The notes below the pieces were generated by a model. That model ran no database searches, was not told where the DNA came from, and saw nothing but the letters and a program-made list of their open reading frames with translations. Shown here one piece after another: positions 1-10,647 of a stretch of 64,000 bases of DNA (positions are counted from its first letter, which is position 1; every line of letters begins with the position of its first letter). Made by a program: the position numbers and the translations under genes. The stretch comes from Sphingomonas corticis (lineage in GTDB: Bacteria; Pseudomonadota; Alphaproteobacteria; Sphingomonadales; Sphingomonadaceae): the NCBI RefSeq assembly GCF_012035195.1, contig NZ_JAAVJH010000001.1, positions 186,001 to 250,000 on the forward strand, read 5' to 3'.

Positions 1-1
1 C

Positions 2-652
2 GACACGTACATCGACGAGGAGGCGTTGCAGAACGTCGACCACACGATCTTCGAGATCGCCGAGTCGCTGGAGCCCAAGGCCTATTCCTCGCGCGCCTTC
101 ATCCGGGAGATGGGCAAGTATCTCGTCGAGCACGGCAAGAAGGAGAACAGCCTCGTCAAGCTCGCCTACGAGCATGACGTGCCGATCTTCTGCCCGGCGT
201 TCGTCGACAGCTCCGCCGGCTTCGGCCTCGTCAAGCATCAGGTCGATGCCGCGAAGGAGGGCCGCCCGTATCTGATGATCGATGCGGTGGCGGACTTCCG
301 CGAACTCACGCAGATCAAGATCGAGGCGGGCACCACCGGCCTGCTGATGATCGGCGGCGGCGTGCCGAAGAACTTCATCCAGGACACCGTCGTCTGCGCC
401 GAGATCCTGGGCCACGAGGACGTGGCGGTGCACAAATATGCGGTGCAGATCACCGTCGCCGACGTGCGCGACGGCGCCTGCTCCTCCTCCACCCTCCAGG
501 AGGCGGCGAGCTGGGGCAAGGTGAACACGGGCATCGAGCAGATGGTCTTCGCCGAGGCCGGTTCAGTGATGCCGCTCCTCGCCTCCGACGCATATCATCG
601 CGGCCACTGGAAGGATCGTGCGGTCCGCGCCTGGGCGAAGCTGTTTGCCTGA
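2..652 (+). CDS. Deoxyhypusine synthase-like protein, 5' end outside window
   Basis: The open frame runs from the window edge (codon phase starts at base 2), so the N-terminus lies upstream; a TTG at 26 is probably internal. The fragment reads as the C-terminal two thirds of the deoxyhypusine synthase family: a GGGVPKNF glycine-rich turn near residue 117 and a C-terminal TLQEAASWGKV segment whose Lys corresponds to the catalytic lysine of eukaryotic DHS. Bacteria lack eIF5A, and bacterial members of this family are thought to act in polyamine metabolism, for example on spermidine or putrescine. The exact reaction cannot be read from this fragment. A strong terminator follows. Confidence 0.85.
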   Translation, partial: DTYIDEEALQNVDHTIFEIAESLEPKAYSSRAFIREMGKYLVEHGKKENSLVKLAYEHDVPIFCPAFVDSSAGFGLVKHQVDAAKEGRPYLMIDAVADFRELTQIKIEAGTTGLLMIGGGVPKNFIQDTVVCAEILGHEDVAVHKYAVQITVADVRDGACSSSTLQEAASWGKVNTGIEQMVFAEAGSVMPLLASDAYHRGHWKDRAVRAWAKLFA

Positions 653-727
653 GCGGCACGCGGACAGCGATGCTGTTCGCGAGACCGCGACAGGCCGGTC
701 GGCGCGAGCCGAAGGCATCGCGTCCGA

Positions 728-752
728 CGTCACGGGACTTGCTCCCGTGACG
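728..752 (+). terminator. Rho-independent terminator after the DHS-like gene
   Basis: A perfect 10-bp stem (CGTCACGGGA with TCCCGTGACG) closes a 5-nt loop and is followed by GCCTTTGTTG. It sits 75 bases after the DHS-like stop codon and separates that gene from the MAPEG gene. Confidence 0.8.
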
Positions 753-783
753 GCCTTTGTTGCTCTCGCGGTTCACATCATGC

Positions 784-811
784 AGCCTCCTCCGCTCACC
801 CGGGGGAGGCT
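784..811 (+). promoter_or_regulatory. Hairpin that contains the MAPEG ribosome binding site
   Basis: AGCCTCC at 784-790 can pair with GGAGGCT at 805-811. The 3' arm includes the GGAGG Shine-Dalgarno sequence, which lies 8 bases before the ATG at 818. Pairing would hide the ribosome binding site, so translational control is possible, but this is inferred from pairing only. Confidence 0.4.
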
Positions 812-817
812 GTTTCG

Positions 818-1252
818 ATGATGGACCATGCAATCCTGCGCCCGGTCGTCGCGCTGGCGGCGTGGACGCTCGTGATGTTCACGTGGATGATCGCCACCCG
901 CCTGCCCGCGATGCGCGCCGCCGGCATCGACATGGGCAAGCTGGTCGGTACCAAGGGCGCCGACGCGGACCGCGCGCTGCCCGCGTCGGCGCAGTGGAAG
1001 GCGCACAATTACAATCACCTGTTGGAGCAGCCGACGCTGTTCTACGCCATCTGCCTGGTCATCGCGCTGACCGGCACCGGTGGCGCGATCAATGTCGGGC
1101 TTGCTTGGGCCTACGTGACCCTTCGGATCGCACATTCGCTGGTGCAGGCGACGGTGAACCGCGTTAAGCCGCGCTTCGTGCTGTTCCTGATTTCTACCCT
1201 CTGCCTCGTCGCGCTCACCCTCCACGCGGCCATGGCGGTGTTCCGTGGCTAA
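818..1252 (+). CDS. MAPEG family membrane protein
   Basis: A 144-residue protein with about four hydrophobic helices and the MAPEG layout: an RxPAMRAAGID segment after helix 1, then a central KAHNYNHLLEQPTLFYA stretch matching the conserved ExxxxN...E-x-P region of the family. Eukaryotic relatives are glutathione- or eicosanoid-linked enzymes; bacterial members are mostly uncharacterised. The start at 818 is favoured by GGAGG at 805-809; a second ATG follows at 821. The 3' end overlaps the next gene by 8 bases, which suggests translational coupling. Substrate unknown. Confidence 0.85.
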   Translation: MMDHAILRPVVALAAWTLVMFTWMIATRLPAMRAAGIDMGKLVGTKGADADRALPASAQWKAHNYNHLLEQPTLFYAICLVIALTGTGGAINVGLAWAYVTLRIAHSLVQATVNRVKPRFVLFLISTLCLVALTLHAAMAVFRG

Positions 1253-1430
1253 GGGCGAGGGGTTCGAGCGGCATCGCCAGCCGTGGAAGCCGGACGAGGT
1301 GCAGAAGCTGCATCAGCTGGCGAAAAAGGGCATGGCGCTGAAGGCGATCGCCAAGGCGCTGACCCGCAGCGAGGAATCGGTGAAGGATCGCGCCAAGGCC
1401 GACGGTCTGTCGATCGCCAAGCTGCGCTAG
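1245..1430 (+). CDS. Small Myb/SANT-like helix-turn-helix protein
   Basis: A 61-residue basic protein that starts with GTG inside the end of the MAPEG gene (8-base overlap). The core WKPDEVQKLHQLAKKG followed by KAIAKALTRSEESVK has the spacing of a single Myb/SANT-like or homeodomain-like helix-turn-helix: an aromatic anchor, a second helix, then a recognition helix with SEESVKDRA. Such short proteins are common in alphaproteobacteria and have no known function. Binding to DNA is plausible from the fold but not demonstrated. The stop codon is 3 bases from the stop of the convergent phosphoesterase gene. Confidence 0.75.
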   Translation: MAKGEGFERHRQPWKPDEVQKLHQLAKKGMALKAIAKALTRSEESVKDRAKADGLSIAKLR

Positions 1431-1433
1431 CGC

Positions 1434-2207
1434 CTATCGTGCCTCCGTCGTCTCGCTGATCGGCTTCGTCGGCTCGGGCGACAGCGTGCGCACCAGCGTC
1501 TCGAAGCGGCCGTCGGCGATGCGGATTTCGTTGAACGAGGGGGGCGTGGCGCGGGTGCGATGCGACAGCGTGCCCGCGCCGATCAGCCGAATCGTCCAGT
1601 TGCTGCGCTCCACCGGCACGTCGAAGGGGTCGTGGACGTGGCCCGACAGCACGGCGTGCGCCCCCGCCCCGGCCAGCGCGGCGAGCGCGATGTCGCCGCG
1701 CCGCGTCTTCGCCGTTCCCTTCGTCCCCCCTTCGATCAGCGGATGGTGCCCGGCGACGAAGATCAGATTGCCCTTGGGCGCCTGCTCGATCAGCGCCAGC
1801 GCGCGGCGCAGCGACCCCGTGCTCACCCGCCCCTTCGACCAGTTCCAGCGCCATTGCGCGCGCGCGGTCGTCTTCAGCGGCACGACCGTGACGCCTGCGA
1901 TCTCCAGCGGGCGCTCGATCATCTTCTCCACCGCGGCATAGCGCGAATAGGGCGCGAAGAAGCGCCGGATCGGATCCCAGTAATAGGGCAGGTCATGGTT
2001 CCCCACCTCCACCGTCACCGGTACGCCCAGCGACTTCAGCCAGGCGCCCCCGGCCTCGAACTCCTTCGTGGTGGCGCGCATGGTCAGGTCGCCTGTCATG
2101 ATGACGGCGTCGGGCCGGTCGTGCGCGACGCACTCGCTGAACCAGGCGATAGCGGCGGGATCCTCCGCACCGAAGTGGACGTCGCTGACGTGGAAGAGCT
2201 TGGTCAT
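1434..2207 (-). CDS. Calcineurin-like metallophosphoesterase
   Basis: A 257-residue protein with the full metallophosphoesterase signature set in order: DVHFG near residue 9, GDLT near 40, GNHD near 70, GHHP near 154 and SGHVHD near 189. These provide the Asp, His and Asn ligands of a two-metal site. No signal peptide is visible, so it should act in the cytoplasm. Relatives cleave cyclic nucleotides, diadenosine polyphosphates or UDP-sugar lipids; the substrate here cannot be assigned. It is transcribed toward the MAPEG/HTH pair and stands alone on its strand. Confidence 0.9.
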   Translation of the reverse strand: MTKLFHVSDVHFGAEDPAAIAWFSECVAHDRPDAVIMTGDLTMRATTKEFEAGGAWLKSLGVPVTVEVGNHDLPYYWDPIRRFFAPYSRYAAVEKMIERPLEIAGVTVVPLKTTARAQWRWNWSKGRVSTGSLRRALALIEQAPKGNLIFVAGHHPLIEGGTKGTAKTRRGDIALAALAGAGAHAVLSGHVHDPFDVPVERSNWTIRLIGAGTLSHRTRATPPSFNEIRIADGRFETLVRTLSPEPTKPISETTEAR

Positions 2208-2308
2208 TCGGCCTCGTGATGCAGCAAGCGGGCTGAACGCGCCACCGCCGATTGGGATGCCCGCTTGACCGCTCGCCCGTCGCTATGGCAAGCGCCGACG
2301 CGCACCGT

Positions 2309-2382
2309 GCGGGTGTAGCTCAATGGTAGAGCAGAAGCTTCCCAAGCTTACGACGAGGGTTCGATTCCCTTCACCCGCTCCA
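2309..2382 (+). tRNA. tRNA-Gly (anticodon CCC)
   Basis: The cloverleaf is complete: acceptor GCGGGTG pairs with CACCCGC, the anticodon loop is TTCCCAA giving anticodon CCC, the T arm carries GGTTCGATTCC, and CCA is encoded at 2380-2382. The bottom pair of the anticodon stem is a G-A mismatch. A degenerate copy of its 3' end lies 91 bases downstream. Confidence 0.95.
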
Positions 2383-2699
2383 CCGTGCGGCAGATGGTGA
2401 GCCCTCGTTGGTTCGATAGCGCTTTCGCTCAGCCGGGCCGTGCTTCAGGGTTCGACCTCCTTCACCCGCTCCACGGCCTCGCCTTCCATCGGCATCGCTG
2501 CGGCCGGCCCGCAGGTCGACGGGTCGGCCCTTCCCGTCGCGCACAAACCCGCGCTTTCGGTGCCGCGTAGGCCATCACCGCCCTTCCCCTGCCCGCCCCC
2601 CCTTGCTATCGGCGCCACCAAACCCCGCCGTCGGCGCCCGCGCGGTCCCTGCCGCCTCCCCGTCCGCCTTCGGCTGCGAGAGAAGGAATCAGGACAGCC
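2383..2699 (+). other. Intergenic region between tRNA-Gly and acnA
   Basis: This 317-base gap holds the tRNA 3'-end relic at 2447-2474 and the leader of acnA. The purine-rich GAGAGAAGGAATCAGGACAG just before the acnA ATG contains its ribosome binding site. I see no convincing ORF. Confidence 0.6.
2447..2474 (+). repeat. Degenerate copy of the tRNA-Gly 3' end
   Basis: Of 28 bases, 25 match the T arm, acceptor strand, CCA and the following AC of tRNA-Gly at 2356-2383. The three mismatches are all in the T loop/stem. No matching 5' half is present. It may be an attachment-site scar left by an element that integrated at the tRNA, or a decayed tandem tRNA. Confidence 0.7.
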
Positions 2700-5387
<2,688 letters not shown>

Positions 5388-5395
5388 GGACGAGG

Positions 5396-5419
5396 GACGG
5401 GGCGCCCGCGCGCCCCGTC
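5396..5419 (+). terminator. GC-rich hairpin after acnA
   Basis: A perfect 10-bp stem (GACGGGGCGC with GCGCCCCGTC) closes a 4-nt loop 8 bases after the acnA stop. There is no T run after it, so it may need Rho or mainly protect the mRNA 3' end. Confidence 0.65.
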
Positions 5420-5557
5420 ATCGCACTGCCCCGGAACGGAACAGGAAGGTCCTAAAAAAAAGTTAACGAAATGAATTGACCTTACCGTCCGCAATCATGA
5501 CGCTGCCCCCCGACCGAATCCGAGGTCAAAATAACAGAAAACGGGGGTTATCATCGC

Positions 5558-6760
5558 ATGAAGAAGACGCTCCTCCTCGCGGGCGTGATGCTCGCGGCCC
5601 TTCCCTCGACGGCATCCGCGCAGAAGGTGCAGTCGGGCACGAAGAACGGCATCAGCTACACCGCCACCAGCAAGATCGTCGGCCAGACCTCCACGGGCAC
5701 CGTCGCCAGCGGCGGCAGCCCGCTGTACCTGGCGACCAACAAGGCCGGCTACAGCGGCTCGGTCGGCATGCTGATGACCTATTCCAACGGCGCGCAGTTC
5801 GTCTGCTCGGGCACGCTGCTCAGCGACCGCAGGTCGGTGCTGACCGCGGGCCATTGCGTCAGCGACGGCGGCGGGCAGAAGGCCGCCAACCTCGTGCGCA
5901 CGCAGGTGATCTTCGCGGACGACGCCCTCTCGCTGGCAGACACCAGCATCTACTCCTTGCCGGCGGGCACGACGTCGATCGACGTGGCGCGCTACTACGT
6001 CAATTCCAAGTACACCGGCGAGGTCATCGACCAGAACGACATCGCCGTCCTGAAGCTGAGCGAGTTCGCGCCGTCGTACGCGCAGTCCTACGGCATCTAC
6101 ACCGATGACCTCGTCAACGGCCAGAAGTTCAACGTCAACGGCTTCGGCACCCGCTCGATCGTGGGCGGCGCGATCGGCACCACCCCGCCGTTCAACGCCG
6201 GCGTCGGCCGCCGTCGCCAGGGCGACAACACCTACGATTACGCGTGGGGCGACGCGGCGTTCAACGGCTTCTTCACCGACGTCATCGACGGCGAGAACTT
6301 CTTCGGCACCGCGGAGATCTCGAAGTCGTACATCTCGGACTTCGACAACGGCATCGCTGACAACGACACCGGATGCCGCACCGCCGCGGCGGTCGGCGCC
6401 GTCGCCGGCTTCGGCTGCAATCTGGGCGTGGGCGTGATGGAAGTGAACATCGCGGGCGGCGATTCGGGCGGTGCGGCCTTCATCAACGGCCTGATCTCGT
6501 CGGTGAACTCCTACGGCCTCACGTTCGGCGCGGGCGTGGGCGACTTCCGCTGCGATCCGGCACCGGGCAACTGCCTGAACAACAGCTGGGGCGAGTTCAG
6601 CGGTTACGTGCCCACGAACATCCACAAGGACTTCATCAACGGCGCGATCGCCGCGGGCGTGCCCGAGCCGGCCACCTGGGCGCTGATGATCCTGGGCTTC
6701 GGTGCGGTCGGCGGCGAGATGCGTCGTCGCCAGGCGAAGGCATCGGTCCGCTTCGCCTGA
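5558..6760 (+). CDS. Secreted trypsin-like serine protease with PEP-CTERM anchor
   Basis: A 400-residue exported protein. Residues 1-22 form a signal peptide ending ASAQ. A chymotrypsin-fold catalytic triad is visible: His99 in LTAGHC, Asp161 in NDIAVLKL and Ser303 in GGDSGG. The C-terminus has a PEP-CTERM signal: VPEPATWALMILGF, a hydrophobic helix, then GGEMRRRQ, the PEPxxWA variant processed by an exosortase. The protein is therefore probably delivered to the cell surface or extracellular matrix. No exosortase or polysaccharide gene is in this window. An AT-rich stretch at 5453-5480 precedes it and a strong terminator follows. The natural substrate is unknown. Confidence 0.92.
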   Translation: MKKTLLLAGVMLAALPSTASAQKVQSGTKNGISYTATSKIVGQTSTGTVASGGSPLYLATNKAGYSGSVGMLMTYSNGAQFVCSGTLLSDRRSVLTAGHCVSDGGGQKAANLVRTQVIFADDALSLADTSIYSLPAGTTSIDVARYYVNSKYTGEVIDQNDIAVLKLSEFAPSYAQSYGIYTDDLVNGQKFNVNGFGTRSIVGGAIGTTPPFNAGVGRRRQGDNTYDYAWGDAAFNGFFTDVIDGENFFGTAEISKSYISDFDNGIADNDTGCRTAAAVGAVAGFGCNLGVGVMEVNIAGGDSGGAAFINGLISSVNSYGLTFGAGVGDFRCDPAPGNCLNNSWGEFSGYVPTNIHKDFINGAIAAGVPEPATWALMILGFGAVGGEMRRRQAKASVRFA

Positions 6761-6786
6761 CCGGCGCCGGCAGACCCAGCGAAGGA

Positions 6787-6814
6787 GGGCGGCGCACCGA
6801 TGGGTGCGCCGCCC
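6787..6814 (+). terminator. Strong terminator between convergent genes
   Basis: A perfect 12-bp stem (GGGCGGCGCACC with GGTGCGCCGCCC) closes a GATG loop and is followed by TTTCTCCTATT. It lies after the protease gene and, read on the other strand, 6 bases past the permease stop, so it may serve both genes. Confidence 0.85.
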
Positions 6815-6820
6815 TTTCTC

Positions 6821-8218
6821 CTATTCCGCATGCACCGCGCGGCGGCGACCGTAGAGGAAATAGACGGCGAGCCCGACCAGGTTCCAGATCAGGAAATACC
6901 ATTGCGTGCGCTGCGGCAGGCTGAAGAACAGGTAGACGCAGCCGAGCACGCCAATCGTGCCGACCACCGGCGCCAGCGGCGTGCGGAACGTGCGGGGCGC
7001 GTCGGGCGCGCGGCGGCGCATCACCATCATGCAGATGCACACCGCCGCGAACGCCGCCAGCGTACCCGCATTGGCCAGTGCCGCGATCGCGTCGATCGGC
7101 ATCACTCCGGCGATGATCGCCACCAGCGCGGCCGTCGCCAGCGTGATCCGCACCGGCGTGCCCCGCCGCGACACCTTCGCCAGCGCGGCGGGGATCAGGC
7201 CGTCGCGCGCCATGACGAAGAAGATGCGGCTCTGCCCGAACAGGAAGCCGAGCAGCACCGTGGGCAGCGCGATCACCGCGCTGGCGGCAAGGAAGGTGGC
7301 GAAGCCCGGCCGCCCGATCTCGCGCAGGATCAGCGCCAGCGGCTCGGGACTGTCGGCGAAGCGGGTGAACGACAGGGCACCCACCGCCGCGACCGCGACC
7401 AGCATGTAGATCAACACGCAGGCGATCATCGACCCGACGATGCCGATCGCGAGGTCGCGTCCCGGGTTCTTCGTCTCCTCCGCCGCGGTGGAGATGGCGT
7501 CGAAGCCGTAGAAGGCGAAGAAGATGATCGCCGCCGCCGCCATGACGCCCCGCTCCACCCCATCCGCCGACATCGACTTGCCGAAGCCGAACGGCATGAA
7601 CGGCTCCATGTTCGACGACTGGAAGGAAGGCAGCGCGACGGCGACGAAGATCGCCAGTGCCACGATCTTCACGACCACCAGCATCGCGTTCAATGTCGCG
7701 CTTTCCTTCGTGCCCAGCATCAGCAGCCCGGCGACGATGGCGATGATGACGACAGCGGGCACGTTCACCAGCCCGCCGAGCGCCGGTCCGTTGGTCAGCG
7801 CCAGGGGAAAGCCGAGCGGCGTCAGCAGCGCGGAGGCATAGCCCGACCAGCCGACCGCCACGGTGGAGACCACCAGCGAATATTCGAGGATCAGCGACCA
7901 GCCGATCGTCCAGGCGATCACCTCGCCCAGCACGACGTAGCTGTACGTATAGGCGCTTCCCGAGGCCGGGATCATCGTCGCCATTTCCGCATAGGCGAGC
8001 GCGGCGCAGGCGCAGATCGTCCCCGCGATGACGAAGGAGAGGATCACCGAGGGGCCGGCACGATCCGCGCCGACGCCGATCAGCGTCAGGATGCCGGTGC
8101 CGACGATCGCACCGACGCCCAGTGCGACGAGATGCGGCCACGACAAGGTCCGCGCCAGCGCGGTTCCGCGCTGCTCCACCTCGATCGGCTTGCGTCGCAA
8201 CAGGTCCATCGTGCCCAC
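6821..8218 (-). CDS. APC family amino acid permease
   Basis: A 465-residue integral membrane protein with about twelve hydrophobic segments. The first helix carries GVGAIVGTGILTLIGV, the APC-family substrate-binding turn. The FYGFDAISTAAEETKNPGRD segment in the middle is the signature of the cationic amino acid transporter (YfnA/CAT) subgroup. It should import amino acids across the inner membrane; cationic specificity is a guess from subgroup similarity. It is a single gene, convergent with the protease gene across the shared terminator. Confidence 0.9.
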   Translation of the reverse strand: MGTMDLLRRKPIEVEQRGTALARTLSWPHLVALGVGAIVGTGILTLIGVGADRAGPSVILSFVIAGTICACAALAYAEMATMIPASGSAYTYSYVVLGEVIAWTIGWSLILEYSLVVSTVAVGWSGYASALLTPLGFPLALTNGPALGGLVNVPAVVIIAIVAGLLMLGTKESATLNAMLVVVKIVALAIFVAVALPSFQSSNMEPFMPFGFGKSMSADGVERGVMAAAAIIFFAFYGFDAISTAAEETKNPGRDLAIGIVGSMIACVLIYMLVAVAAVGALSFTRFADSPEPLALILREIGRPGFATFLAASAVIALPTVLLGFLFGQSRIFFVMARDGLIPAALAKVSRRGTPVRITLATAALVAIIAGVMPIDAIAALANAGTLAAFAAVCICMMVMRRRAPDAPRTFRTPLAPVVGTIGVLGCVYLFFSLPQRTQWYFLIWNLVGLAVYFLYGRRRAVHAE

Positions 8219-8282
8219 CCCTCCATGTCAGTCGAGGGTCGTGTGTAGAACCGTCGGTGGCGGCGGGGAACCCGCGCGGGCG

Positions 8283-8705
8283 TCAGTTGAGCGTCTCGGG
8301 CGGCGCGACCGGCAGCAGCAGCGGCGCGACGGGCACGCCCTCGTCGATCAGCGCCCTCGCCTCCTCCGGCGTCGCCTGCCCGTGGATCGTCGCATGCTCC
8401 GCCTCACCCACATGCATCGCGCGCGCCTCGTCGGCGAAGCGACGCCCGACCCAGCGCGATCCTTCCAGTGCCTTGCCCTGCGCCGCCGCCAGTTCGGACA
8501 GCAACGCCTTGATCCGCTCCGGCCGTGCCACCGCATTGCCCTTGGGCGCGACATTGGGCGCCATCACCGCCTTCGCCACCTGCGTGTCGCCGCACAGCGG
8601 GCAGGCGACCAGTCGCCGCTCGCGCTGTTCGTCATAGGCGCGGGTGGAGGCGAACCACGCCTCGAACACGTGATCGCCGGCGCACTTCAGGTCGAAGACG
8701 ATCAT
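8283..8705 (-). CDS. DUF1178 family protein
   Basis: A 140-residue protein starting MIVFDLKCAGDHVFEAWF, the hallmark start of DUF1178. A single cysteine pair CPLCGD near residue 39 and an adjacent cysteine at residue 8 could bind a metal. The start at 8705 is chosen because it matches family N-termini and overlaps the glutaredoxin stop by four bases (ATGA), indicating an operon. The function of DUF1178 is unknown. Its constant proximity to glutaredoxin and ComF genes in alphaproteobacteria suggests only that they are co-expressed. Confidence 0.88.
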   Translation of the reverse strand: MIVFDLKCAGDHVFEAWFASTRAYDEQRERRLVACPLCGDTQVAKAVMAPNVAPKGNAVARPERIKALLSELAAAQGKALEGSRWVGRRFADEARAMHVGEAEHATIHGQATPEEARALIDEGVPVAPLLLPVAPPETLN

Positions 8706-8959
8706 CCCGCCAGCAGCGGGTCGAGCCTGCCCTCGCGCTCCAGCGCGGCGAGATCGTCGGAGCCGCCGACGTGCCGTCCGTCGATGAAGATCTGCGGCAC
8801 CGTGGTGCGGCCGCCCGCCCGCTCGATCATCGTCGCACGGGCATTGCGGTCGAGCGTGATGTCGGTCTCCTCCACCTCCACGTTCTTCGAGCCGAGAAGC
8901 GCCAGCGCCCGCGAGCAATACGGGCAGAAGGCCTTGGTGTAGATTTCGATGCGCGCCAT
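8702..8959 (-). CDS. grxC: Glutaredoxin 3
   Basis: An 85-residue dithiol glutaredoxin. The active site CPYC is at residues 12-15, TVPQIFIDG gives the cis-proline loop and HVGGSDDL the glutathione-binding GG motif. The length is exactly that of GrxC. It reduces protein disulfides and mixed glutathione disulfides in the cytoplasm. It lies between ComF (32-base gap) and DUF1178 (four-base overlap) on the same strand, so the three probably share an mRNA. Confidence 0.96.
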   Translation of the reverse strand: MARIEIYTKAFCPYCSRALALLGSKNVEVEETDITLDRNARATMIERAGGRTTVPQIFIDGRHVGGSDDLAALEREGRLDPLLAG

Positions 8960-8991
8960 GCCGACCTAGGTGTGGTCGCACGCGCGGCGTG

Positions 8992-9744
8992 TCAATCCGC
9001 CTCGGCCGAACCGTGGGGACGGGGATCAAGGACGCGGGCCCAGGCGAGGACCAGCACGCTGCGCGCGCCCGCCGCGCGCAGCGCCGCGGCGCAACCGTCG
9101 GCGGTGGCGCCGCTGGTGTGGACGTCGTCGATCAGCACCACCCGGCGCCCCGCCACTGCCGCCGCATCGTGGATCGCGAACGCACCGGCCAGCGCGCGCC
9201 GCCGCTCGCCACGCGACAGGCCGCGCAGGCTGGGGGTGGCGCGGCACCGCCGCAGGGCGTGGCGATCAACGGCGATGCCCGCCTCGCGCCCCAGCGCCGT
9301 GGCGATCAGCGCGGCCTGGTTGTACCCTCGCTGCCATATCCGCCAGCGATGCAGCGGCACCGGTACCAGCAGGTCGGCGTCGGCGGGCAGGTGCCGCCGC
9401 ATCAATCCCGCGGCGGTGATCGCCAGCCCGGTCCGTCCGCCGTACTTCAGCTTCAGCGCCACCGCCCGCGCCACGTCGCCATAGGCGACAGCGGCGCGCA
9501 CCCCACCATGCACCGGCGGATCGGACAGGCAATCCTCGCAACGCGCCCCGGCGCCGCGATCATGATCGAACGGCCGGTGGCACGCTGCGCACCACGGCGG
9601 TCCGGGGAAGCGCAGTTGCGACCAGCAGCCGGCGCAGAAGCGATGCGGCGCGGTGACGATCGCCGCGCAGGCGGGGCAGCGCGGCGGCAGCACCGCGTCC
9701 AGCACTACGCCGGCCACGCGCCCGATCGTCGCACCGCCCCTCAT
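8992..9744 (-). CDS. ComF family phosphoribosyltransferase-like protein
   Basis: A 250-residue protein with an N-terminal cysteine-rich region (RCPAC, FCAGC, WCAAC, CEDC), which looks like a zinc-binding double finger, and a C-terminal type I phosphoribosyltransferase domain with VVLIDDVHTSGAT as its PRPP loop. ComF proteins help DNA uptake during natural transformation in some bacteria, but in alphaproteobacteria this neighbour of grxC is present without obvious competence genes. The ATG at 9744 is chosen because the frame upstream has no conserved sequence. It is probably the first gene of the comF-grxC-DUF1178 unit. Confidence 0.9.
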   Translation of the reverse strand: MRGGATIGRVAGVVLDAVLPPRCPACAAIVTAPHRFCAGCWSQLRFPGPPWCAACHRPFDHDRGAGARCEDCLSDPPVHGGVRAAVAYGDVARAVALKLKYGGRTGLAITAAGLMRRHLPADADLLVPVPLHRWRIWQRGYNQAALIATALGREAGIAVDRHALRRCRATPSLRGLSRGERRRALAGAFAIHDAAAVAGRRVVLIDDVHTSGATADGCAAALRAAGARSVLVLAWARVLDPRPHGSAEAD

Positions 9745-9801
9745 GCCGACCCACCCATAGGGCCTTGTCGCCCGTGGCCCGTCCCGGCACAAGCCGGTGC
9801 C

Positions 9802-10647
9802 ATGCAGCCGCCCGACATCTTCGACCGCGCCGCGCGCCGTCGCCAGCGCGATCGCGCCGCGTCGCCGTTCGCGGCGCACGATTTCCTGCGCGCCGCGATG
9901 CTGGACGGGCTTGTCGACCGGCTGGGCGCGGTGAAGCGCGACTTCGCCGACGTACTCGACCTCGGATGCTTCAACGGCGGCTTCGCGCCCCCCTCCCCAG
10001 CCGCGCGTGTCGCGCGGGTCGACCCGGGCTTCGCCTTCGCGCGCGGCGCGGGCGGGGTCCAGGCGGACGAGGACCGGCTGCCCTTCGCCGACGCGAGCTT
10101 CGACCTGGCTGTCGCGGCGGGCACACTCGACCAGGTGGGCGACCTTCCCGGCGCGCTCTCGCTCGTCCGGCGGGTGCTGCGACCCGACGGCCTGTTCCTC
10201 GCCGCTTTCCTGGGCGGCGGCACGCTCTCGACGTTGCGCGGCGTGCTGCGCGAGGCGGAACCCGAGCGCGCGGTGGCGCGGGTGCACCCGATGGTCGATG
10301 TGCGGTCCGCCGGCGACCTGCTGGTCCGCGCCGGCTTCGCGCTGCCGGTCGCAGACGTGGAGACGCTGACGGTGCGCTACCGCGACTTGTCGCGGCTGCT
10401 GGAGGACCTGCGCTTTTCCGCCAACGGCAACGTCCTGGCGGAGCGGCACGCGATTTCGAGCGCGGTGCTGGCGCGCGCGGCGGCGGGCTTCGCGGCTCGG
10501 GCCGACGCGGAAGGGCGCACCGCCGAGCGGTTCGACATCGTCTTCCTGACCGGCTGGGCCCCCTCGCCCGACCAGCCGAAGCCCGCGCGGCGGGGCAGTG
10601 CCACCACCTCGCTGGCGCAGGCGCTGCGCGCACCGCCGGCGGCTTAG
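9802..10647 (+). CDS. SAM-dependent methyltransferase, NDUFAF5/BioC-like
   Basis: A 281-residue class I methyltransferase. It starts MQPPDIFDRAARRRQRDRAA, the N-terminal pattern of the alphaproteobacterial NDUFAF5-like group. Motif I is VLDLGCFNGGF near residue 53, and a DLAVAAGTLDQVGDLP segment matches motif post-II. Mitochondrial NDUFAF5 hydroxylates an arginine of a complex I subunit; whether this protein hydroxylates or methylates is unknown. Motif I ends GGF rather than the usual GTG-type turn, so cofactor binding may differ. It is divergent from comF (57-base gap) and overlaps the response regulator stop by four bases, convergently. Confidence 0.85.
   Translation: MQPPDIFDRAARRRQRDRAASPFAAHDFLRAAMLDGLVDRLGAVKRDFADVLDLGCFNGGFAPPSPAARVARVDPGFAFARGAGGVQADEDRLPFADASFDLAVAAGTLDQVGDLPGALSLVRRVLRPDGLFLAAFLGGGTLSTLRGVLREAEPERAVARVHPMVDVRSAGDLLVRAGFALPVADVETLTVRYRDLSRLLEDLRFSANGNVLAERHAISSAVLARAAAGFAARADAEGRTAERFDIVFLTGWAPSPDQPKPARRGSATTSLAQALRAPPAA

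Noticed and set aside
8706..9029. Upstream extension of the DUF1178 frame to 9029
   Set aside because: The added residues are a shadow of the glutaredoxin gene; family proteins start at MIVFDLKC.
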